Source: Odobenus rosmarus divergens
Taxonomy: Eukaryota > Chordata > Mammalia > Carnivora > Odobenidae
Direction of reading: 5' to 3'
Length of the DNA: 64,000 nt
NCBI RefSeq assembly: GCF_000321225.1
Contig: NW_004451412.1
Coordinates: forward strand, 566,352-630,351
Shown here piece after piece: positions 58,601 through 64,000 of the stretch. Both the position numbers and the translations under genes were made by a program. The number at the start of each line of letters is the position of its first letter. Position 1 is the stretch's first letter. The notes beneath the pieces were generated by a model. It saw only the letters and a program-made list of their open reading frames with translations. It did not search any database and had not been told where the DNA came from.

Positions 58601-61593
58601 TTTTTTCAAAAGAAAATAAAAGTGAGAAGGTGCAGTTATTTCTTTTCTCCAGTTTTTTTTTTAATATTATTTTAGAGAGAAAGAGTGGGTGTGTTTGTGT
58701 GTGGGCGCGTGCGCAGGTGGGGGGAGGGGCAGAGGGAGAGAGATAATCCTGAAGCAGACTCTCTGCGTTCAGTGGAGAGCCCTGACGCAGGGCTCTGTCT
58801 CAGGACCCCAAGATCATGACCTGAGCTAAAATGAGGAGTCATCCACTCAACCAGCGAAGCCCCCCAGTGGTTTAAAAAAAAAAAAAAAAAAGGAACGCCC
58901 TTAAGAAATGTACCACCTGAACTATCCTCAGTGACATACTGAAACCCCCTGTTGTAAAACTGGCCAGTACACTCCCAAATTCTGTTGGGGAAACCTAGAG
59001 TCCTTGTCTCCTCCCTGTCCCTTACATTTCCTACCCATCTCTCCACTGCTACTCAGAGTTGCATTAGCATAGGTTCCATAAGTAGAGTTCAGAATTAGAA
59101 CTCCATGTGACATTAAAATGTCACTTTAAGATTTATGGTATTATTGGGGTGCCTGGGTGGTTCAGTCACGACATTAAGCATCCAACTCTTGATTTTGGCT
59201 CAGGTCATGATCTCAGGGTCCTGGGATCAAGCCCTGCATCAGGCTGTGCACTCAGTGGGGAGTATGCTTGAGATTCTCTCTCCCTCTCCCTTTGCCCCTC
59301 TCCCTGCTCCCCTGTGCTCTCTCCCTCCCTCCCTCTCTCTCTCAAATCTTTTAGATTTATGGTATTATCGTTACTATAATCCTGTAGAAATTAAATGGGA
59401 TTTATGGTTATTCAAGGGTCATAGCCAGTTTTCAGAACATCATTTCCTTAGGAACATGCATTTTGAATTCTAAGTAACTGACTTAAGGTTTATAATATGA
59501 TCTCTTTATTTTGGCTGATTATGCCTTAAAATCTCCCATTAAACACAATGGACTAAAATCTTAGGATGAAATATTTTATATTACAGCTTCCTGAATATTA
59601 ATTAGAAGGGTTGAGTATCTTTGCTTTTTATTATAATAGTAAATATAATTTCTCTGATTAAAAATCTCTTTAAGTCTTAATTATGAAGACCCCTTTTCTT
59701 TATATACAGAGGTTATTTTGAAAAATAAATTACATTTTGTCCTGTTTGTCTCTGTCTTGAATTTGGTCTATTAAGAAAGAAAATATTCTGTCCAGTTGTA
59801 ATTTTACTCTGCTATAGCTTTGTAAACTGATTATTCTTATGATACTCAATTCTATATTTATCTAGTTTTTGCCATTTTCTTTTTCATATCCATGTTTTTC
59901 TTTTCCAGTTGCTTCTGAAATCAGAAAGTCAGTGCAGAGTTGTAGTATTGATGGGCTCAACTTCTGATCTCAGTCACTGTGAAAAAATCAAGAAGGCTTG
60001 TGGAAATTTTGGCATTCCATGTGAACTTCGGGTAACATCTGCCCATAAAGGACCAGATGAAACTCTGAGGATTAAAGCAGAGTATGAAGGTAAATGTCAC
60101 ATAACTAGAGCATTTCAGGAAATTCTCCTGATTTTGCCAAAAAATTTTAGGTTTGGACTAATAATGCTGAAAAAGAATTTGCCACATTTCCAAGAGGGAA
60201 AATGTGATAATCTAGGCTTTCATTATACTCCCAAAGAGTGTAAGATGCTCTAGGCACTTATAAAAGAATGGCTTGGGGAAAAAGAATTGAAAATGCAACA
60301 TGGGTACACTTGAAAATAATGCAACATTGTGTGTCAACGGCATTCAAGTTTTTTTAAAAATGTTAAAAATAAATGAGAGTAGAGGCCCCCACCCCCCAAA
60401 AGAAAGTGAAACATGGAAGGAAAATAAAGACTAGAATGCGTTTTTACCTAATAAGAAGCCCCTGAAGTACTGTTTCTAATATGCTCCAACAGAAGATAAG
60501 CCCCACATCAATTTTGGGAGTCCTGAGGTTGAAGCAGCAGATTCTTTGAGTATTGTTAGTGGTCAGCCTTTCCTAGGAGGTATTTGAATGTGAAATTAAG
60601 GAACAACTTTAGAATTTAGTATATAAAAGAAATGTCTTGATGGGATAGTATTGATCTAAAATAATGGAGTCCTGGAGACATAACCAAATGTTTCTCAACT
60701 GGGAAAAACGTTGATTTGAGTTTTCTTTCTAAAGGTAGTTGTTACAGGAGCATAGTTATTAAGGTTTGGGCCGGGGATGGGGAGAGGGGGCAGGGAACTA
60801 GAATAAGTTCCTAGACCTTTTTGTTAAACTTATGAAAGCCTGAACTCTTTCTCCAGAAAAGTGCAAATACATAAAATTTTGGATTCCAGGTTAGGAATCT
60901 CTGTGGTAAGAAACAAAGGAATAACTTAAAAATTTATCGAAGAATGAAATATTTAAGAGATATGTTGAAAAGTATATTGAAGGGTAATAAATATTTGGGT
61001 ACTGTATTTGCCTTCCTTCATTCATACTGTGCCCCTGAACCTCTAGTCTCCATTAACAAGGTCTACTTATACCCTGTTGTTTGAAGGACCCCAGGACAGA
61101 CACTGGTTCTGGTGGTGTCATTCTTTGTTTCGGTGAGCCTAAGCAGCCATAGTAGAAGGGCCTTTGAGCCATTCCCTCACTAATACTCTGGTACCCTTTT
61201 TATACTATCGATCTCAAAGATGGCCAAACTTATTCTTGCTACTTTGTTACTTGAGATATAATAGGTAATGAAGTGTGACATATACTGAATATATATGTAA
61301 TAATAGTGTCTTATTTATGCTTTTTCTGGAGCCTGCAAATAAAGGAACTGAAGTAGTTAAGACACATAGGCATTTTGTTTTAACCTATCTTAAAATCTCC
61401 TTTCAATTCAATTACAAATATGTAATTTCCCTAGGGGATGGCATTCCTACTGTATTTGTGGCAGTGGCAGGCAGAAGCAATGGTTTAGGACCAGTGATGT
61501 CTGGTAACACTGCATACCCAGTTATCAGCTGCCCTCCACTCACTCCAGACTGGGGAGCTCAGGATGTGTGGTCTTCTCTTCGACTACCCAGTG
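46602..61593 (+). CDS. PAICS: Bifunctional PAICS, exons 1-8; 3' end outside the window
   Basis: Bifunctional cytosolic enzyme of de novo purine synthesis: an N-terminal SAICAR synthetase and a C-terminal AIR carboxylase. Eight exons join into 1,111 nt (370 codons plus one base) with GT-AG introns and matching phases. The mammalian protein has about 425 residues, so roughly 55 residues and the stop lie past position 64,000. The start ATG 46,602 ([16 protein letters not shown]) has A at -3 and G at +4. SAICAR synthetase motif [12 protein letters not shown] is at about 97-107. The AIR carboxylase half begins near 267 with [10 protein letters not shown] (268-277) and the conserved SAHKGPDE with His303. 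It is divergent from PPAT and shares its promoter. No lesion was seen. Confidence 0.97.
47125..47284 (-). mobile_element. 5'-truncated L1 3' end with target-site duplication
   Basis: T-rich start and then the reverse complement of a carnivore L1 3' end. GGGTCCAGATTTT flanks it at 47,112-47,124 and 47,285-47,297. In PAICS intron 1. Confidence 0.75.
48052..48072. promoter_or_regulatory. Near-palindrome with a perfect NRF1 consensus in PAICS intron 1
   Basis: The tract GTGTGCGCATGCGCGCACAC alternates purine and pyrimidine throughout and contains TGCGCATGCGCG at 48,056-48,067, an exact NRF1 site. It is 1.45 kb downstream of the PAICS start codon. It could be a regulatory site, or just a CpG-containing microsatellite remnant. 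Confidence 0.4.
48885..49016 (+). mobile_element. MIR-like fragment
   Basis: Contains TTTGTCTGGCTCTGCCATTT and a diverged TAGTTTTCTAATCTGTA, directly left of the Tigger element. Confidence 0.4.
49020..49312. mobile_element. Tigger-family MITE-like element
   Basis: The left end CAGTCAAGCCTTGAACAACA and the right end TTCAAGGGTCAACTA form imperfect inverted termini, each beside TA. Exact family uncertain (MER44/Tigger type). PAICS intron 1. Confidence 0.55.
49529..49726 (+). CDS. PAICS: PAICS coding exon 2
   Basis: 198 nt after acceptor CTCCACAG, encoding [20 protein letters not shown] through FQLLKEAG. Donor GTAAGT. The last 37 nt of the exon and the following intron sequence are duplicated directly downstream (49,830-49,980). 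Confidence 0.96.
49690..49980 (+). repeat. Imperfect tandem duplication of the PAICS exon 2 end and donor
   Basis: Unit 1 (49,690-49,829) covers the last 37 nt of exon 2, its donor and about 100 nt of intron. Unit 2 (49,830-49,980) repeats it imperfectly. Matched landmarks are CTACCAGTT, AGGTAAGTGGCT (donors at 49,727 and 49,867), CTTTCATGGGGA and AACATGTTG. Confidence 0.8.
50769..51212. mobile_element. Tigger1-like mariner DNA transposon remnant
   Basis: Begins CAGGCATACC after TA and ends GGTATGTCCA before TA, i.e. inverted termini with TA duplication. The interior (TTGAAGGTTTGTGGCAACCC) resembles internally deleted Tigger1. PAICS intron 2. Confidence 0.65.
52032..52220 (+). mobile_element. 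Can-SINE
   Basis: Flanked by TACTGTATTGGC / TACCGTATTGGC. PAICS intron 2. Confidence 0.92.
52230..54540. other. Second half of PAICS intron 2
   Basis: Mostly unique-looking AT-rich DNA with a MIR-like element near 53,440-53,630 and a small antisense L1 scrap near 53,780-53,880. A (TGAA)n run lies near 54,235-54,262. Confidence 0.45.
53440..53630 (+). mobile_element. MIR-like element
   Basis: CAAATTACTTAACTTCTTTG, CACTGTAAAATGTAATGATA and CTTAGAACAGTGCA follow the MIR consensus order. Confidence 0.6.
54541..54719 (+). CDS. PAICS: PAICS coding exon 3
   Basis: 179 nt encoding [17 protein letters not shown], the [12 protein letters not shown] signature and KVELFFK. Acceptor AATATGTAG, donor GTAATT. 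Confidence 0.96.
54884..55079 (-). mobile_element. Can-SINE
   Basis: Flanked by AACAATTCAGAAACTTT. PAICS intron 3. Confidence 0.92.
55257..55442 (+). mobile_element. Can-SINE
   Basis: Flanked by AAACTGCTTTT. Confidence 0.9.
55547..55787 (-). mobile_element. Can-SINE
   Basis: Older reverse copy with a long GA-rich body. Confidence 0.86.
55796..55994 (-). mobile_element. Can-SINE
   Basis: Reverse copy abutting the preceding one. Confidence 0.88.
56282..56384 (+). mobile_element. Can-SINE, older short type
   Basis: Ends GGGTGTAGAGATTATTTAAA and has no CT-rich body. Confidence 0.82.
56390..56584 (+). mobile_element. Can-SINE
   Basis: Complete copy, second of three in tandem. Confidence 0.92.
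56585..56780 (+). mobile_element. Can-SINE
   Basis: Starts GGGTCCCTGGGTGCCTCAGT directly at the poly(A) of the previous copy. Confidence 0.9.
57164..57343 (+). CDS. PAICS: PAICS coding exon 4
   Basis: 60 codons, phase 0 at both ends, from [19 protein letters not shown] to CTLVDMK. Acceptor TATTTTCAG, donor GTACAA. Confidence 0.96.
57443..57556 (+). CDS. PAICS: PAICS coding exon 5
   Basis: 38 codons encoding [20 protein letters not shown] through QQKDKQ. It includes the conserved SAICAR synthetase segment [13 protein letters not shown]. Acceptor ATTTCTAG, donor GTAATG. Confidence 0.96.
58240..58323 (+). CDS. PAICS: PAICS coding exon 6
   Basis: 28 codons, [20 protein letters not shown] to AERVE, the end of the SAICAR synthetase half. 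Acceptor TTTTCTAG, donor GTAAAA. Confidence 0.95.
58397..58610 (+). mobile_element. Can-SINE
   Basis: Diverged copy beginning 73 bp after the donor of PAICS exon 6. Confidence 0.85.
58650..58867 (-). mobile_element. Can-SINE
   Basis: Diverged reverse copy with a (GT)n-rich tail side. Confidence 0.82.
59145..59350 (+). mobile_element. Can-SINE
   Basis: Flanked by AGATTTATGGTATTAT. Confidence 0.9.
59909..60089 (+). CDS. PAICS: PAICS coding exon 7
   Basis: 181 nt that start the AIR carboxylase half: [39 protein letters not shown], to EYEG. Acceptor TTTTCCAG, donor GTAAAT. Confidence 0.96.
60090..61434. other. PAICS intron 7, nothing recognised
   Basis: No SINE, L1 or coding frame was recognised apart from AT-rich unique-looking DNA; it is unusually repeat-poor for this locus. 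Confidence 0.4.
61435..61593 (+). CDS. PAICS: PAICS coding exon 8
   Basis: 159 nt encoding [34 protein letters not shown] and WSSLRLPSG. Acceptor TTCCCTAG, donor GTAAGA. The next exon is not in the window. Confidence 0.96.
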
Positions 61594-61630
61594 GTAAGAT
61601 AACATGAGTTTTAAAAAGTTGTTTATTAAA

Positions 61631-61826
61631 GGGGCACATGGGTGGCTCAGTCAGTTAAACATCTCACTCTTGATTTCGGCTCAAGTCATAATTTCAGGGT
61701 TATGAGATCACACTCCATGTCGGGCTCCATGAAGAGAGTCCACATGAGATTCTCTCTCTCTCTCCCTCTCCTTTTGCCCTCCCCCCTGCTTGGGCTGGCT
61801 TTCTGTCTCCAAAAAAAAAAAAAAAA
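61631..61826 (+). mobile_element. Can-SINE
   Basis: Begins 37 bp after the donor of PAICS exon 8; flanked by TTGTTTATT. Confidence 0.88.
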
Positions 61827-62028
61827 TTGTTTATTGAAAAATTTCAAACATGCACAATAGTAGAGAGAATAACATGAAATCTCATGTACCCATTATTCAA
61901 CTTTGACATTTAATATCTTATTACATCTGTAGCCCTTTCTGCTGGATTATTTTCAAGCAAACACAGCATTTTATACTTAAATATGCTTCTCTAAGCAATA
62001 AGAACTCTAGTTTTTATTATTTTAGTCT

Positions 62029-62217
62029 ATTTTTTAAAGATTTTATTTGTCAAGAGAGAGAGCATAAGCAGGGGGAATGGCAGGCAGAGCAGGCAAGAAG
62101 GAGAAGCAGGCTCCCCGCTGAGCAGAGAGCCCAATGTGGGACTTGATCCCAGGACCTCAGGATCATGACCTGAGCCCAAGGCAGATGCTTAACCGACTGA
62201 GCCACCCAGGCGTGCCA
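62029..62217 (-). mobile_element. Can-SINE
   Basis: Flanked by AGAACTCTAGTTTTTA; inside the old L1. Confidence 0.9.
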
Positions 62218-62245
62218 GAACTCTAGTTTTTAAATCATAATCATG

Positions 62246-62438
62246 GTGGTGCCTGGGTGACTCAGTCGGTTAAGCATCTGCCTTCGGCTCAGGTCATGAT
62301 CCCGGGGTCCTGGGATTAAACCCCACATCAGGCTCCCGGCTCAGTGGGCAGCCTGCTTCTCCCTTTCCCTCTGCTGTTCCCCCCACTTGGGTTCTCACTC
62401 ATGCTCTCAAATAAATAAAATCATTTTTAAAAAAAATC
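62246..62438 (+). mobile_element. Can-SINE
   Basis: Only about 30 bp after the preceding reverse copy, so the two form an inverted pair. Confidence 0.9.
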
Positions 62439-62804
62439 ATAGGATACCATAATCACACTTAAGAAAAATTAATGGGTAATTTCTTAAAATCATCTAATTT
62501 TCAGTTAGTGTTCAAGCTTTTCTCATCATCTCATTTGTTTTTACAGTTGGTTTGCTCAAATCAAGATCTAACAGTCCTTATATTGCATTTAATTGCTATC
62601 TCTCCTAAGTCTCTTTTAATCCTTTTTTCACTTTTGTTTATCCTAAAGAATTTTCCACATTTTGGATTTGGCTGATTATATTTCTGTATGATGTTTAACA
62701 TGCTCTTCCTATATTTTTTATAAACTTGTGGTGAGATCTGTAGCTAGATCAAGTCCAGATTTGGGTTCCCCCCCCCAAATACATCATTCATGGTTTTGAA
62801 GGTT

Positions 62805-64000
62805 TTTTTAAGTTTTTTTATTAACATATAATGTATTATTTGGTTCAGGGGTACAGGTCTGTGATTCATCAGTCTTACACAATTCACAGAGCTCACCATA
62901 GTACATACCCTCCCAAATGTCCATCACCCAGCCACCCCATCCCTCCCAACCCCCTCCACTCCAGCAACCCTCAGTTTGTTTCCTGAGATTGAGTCTCTTA
63001 TGGTTTGTCTCCCCCTCTGATTTCATCTTGTTTCATTTTTCCCTCTGTTCCCCTATGATCCTCTGTATTGCTTCTCAAATTCCTCCTATCAGTAAGATCA
63101 TATGATACTCGTCTTTCTCTGATTGACTTATTTCACTTAGCATAATACCTTCTATTTCCATCCACATCATTACAAAGGGCAAGATTTCATTTTTTTCTGA
63201 TGGCTGCATAATATTCCATTGTATGTATGTGTGTGTGTGTGTATATATGTGTATATATATATATATACACACACACCACATCTTTATCCATTCATCTGCT
63301 GATGGACATCTAGGCTCTTTCCATAGTTTGGCTATTGTGGACATTGCTGCTATAAACATTGGGGTGCAGGTGTGCATTCGGATCACTACATTTGTATCTT
63401 TGGGGTAAATACCCAATAGTACAATTGCTGGGTCGTAGGGTAGCTCTATTTTCAACTTTCTGAGGAACCTCCATACTGTTTTCCAGAGAGGCTGCACCAG
63501 CTTGCATTCCCACCAACAGTGTAGGAGGGTTCCCCTTTCTCCGCATCCTCACTAACGTCTGTTGTTTCCTGACTTTTTAATTTTAGCCATTCTGACTGGT
63601 ATGAGGTATCTCATTGAGGTTTTGATTTGTATTTCCCTGATACCAAATGATGTTGAGCACCTTTTCATGTGTCTGTTGGCCATTTGGATGTCTTCTTTGC
63701 AGAAATGTCTGTTCATCTGCCCATTTCTTGATTGGATTTTTTGTTCTTTGGTTGTTGAGTTTGATAACTTCTTTATAGATTTTTGGATACTAGCCCTTTA
63801 TCTGATACATCATTTGCAAATATCTTCTCCCATTCTGTTGGTTGTCTTTTGGTTTTGTTGACTGTTTCCTTTGCTGTGCAAAAGCTTCTCTTGATGAAGT
63901 CCCATAGTTCATTTTTGCCCTTGCTTCCTTTGCCTTTTCCATGTTTCTAGGAAGAAGTTGCTGTGGCTGAGGTCGAAGAGGTTGCTGCCTGTGTTCTCCT
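62805..64000 (-). mobile_element. L1 3' portion, antisense to PAICS, running off the window
   Basis: The minus strand reads the ORF2 C-terminal region ([17 protein letters not shown], then MFIAAMSTIAKLWKEP, then DEWIKM) and the 3' UTR, ending in a poly(A) seen as T-runs at 62,805-62,820. A microsatellite interrupts it. It is broken relative to an active L1. Confidence 0.88.
63222..63279 (+). repeat. (TG)n/(TA)n/(CA)n microsatellite inside L1
   Basis: Alternating purine-pyrimidine tract within the antisense L1 fragment. Confidence 0.85.

Larger units (their letters stand above)
61830..62800 (-). mobile_element. Old L1 3' fragment, antisense, split by SINEs
   Basis: Segments such as AAATTTCAAACATGCACAAT and the run near CTAAGTCTCTTTTAATCC resemble the 3' end of old mammalian L1M elements in reverse. 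Two Can-SINEs (62,029 and 62,246) interrupt it and the younger L1 abuts it. Confidence 0.5.

Noticed and set aside
2097..62438. Many tRNA-like heads as tRNA genes
   Set aside because: They are Can-SINE heads followed by CT-rich bodies and A-rich tails, not functional tRNAs. No free-standing tRNA was seen.
63075..63497. 140-codon minus-strand frame as a host gene
   Set aside because: It is the C-terminal part of L1 ORF2, interrupted by a microsatellite.
1..64000. CRISPR array, prophage or bacterial-type operon
   Set aside because: The window is spliced mammalian DNA. The regular repeats are SINEs and microsatellites.

Overview
This is nuclear DNA of a mammal, most likely a caniform carnivore of the arctoid group (bear, seal or mustelid). 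About fifty Can-SINE copies (tRNA-Lys head GGCGCCTGGGTGGCTCAGT, CT-rich body, AATAAA-rich tail) are scattered through it. Their consensus is neither the canid form nor the cat form as I know them. The species call is inference; the gene content is read directly.

Layout. (1) At 1-1,500 a modest CpG-rich stretch with a perfect CRE is the probable promoter of AASDH (minus strand, leftwards), inferred mainly from known mammalian gene order. (2) About 1,500-9,500 is intergenic and repeat-rich. (3) PPAT lies on the minus strand. All 11 coding exons (11,296-45,732) can be assembled with consensus splice sites into 518 codons (517 residues plus stop), the length I know for mammalian PPAT. (4) PPAT intron 1 is 25 kb (20,313-45,604). 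It holds, on the opposite strand, an apparent nested gene of at least seven coding exons (21,896-42,592). These join without a stop into at least 523 codons with three Myb/SANT-like (trihelix-type) domains. I know of no named gene here in the human locus, so this is the main novelty candidate. (5) About 45,480-46,700 is a CpG-rich bidirectional promoter. (6) PAICS on the plus strand starts at 46,602; eight coding exons (371 of about 425 codons) are present, and the last coding exon lies beyond the window.

PPAT makes phosphoribosylamine, the committed step of de novo purine synthesis. PAICS performs the AIR carboxylation and SAICAR synthesis steps. The head-to-head pair therefore shares one control region for one pathway. 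The nested gene has no visible link to purine synthesis; its domains suggest a DNA-binding protein.

Other points: a partial tandem duplication of the end of PAICS exon 2 including its splice donor, a decayed second copy of one nested-gene exon, a poly(A)-only retro-insertion, a SINE inserted head-on in another SINE, two Tigger-like DNA transposons and several L1 pieces. No computation was run. Repeat boundaries are approximate, and family names come from recognition rather than alignment.
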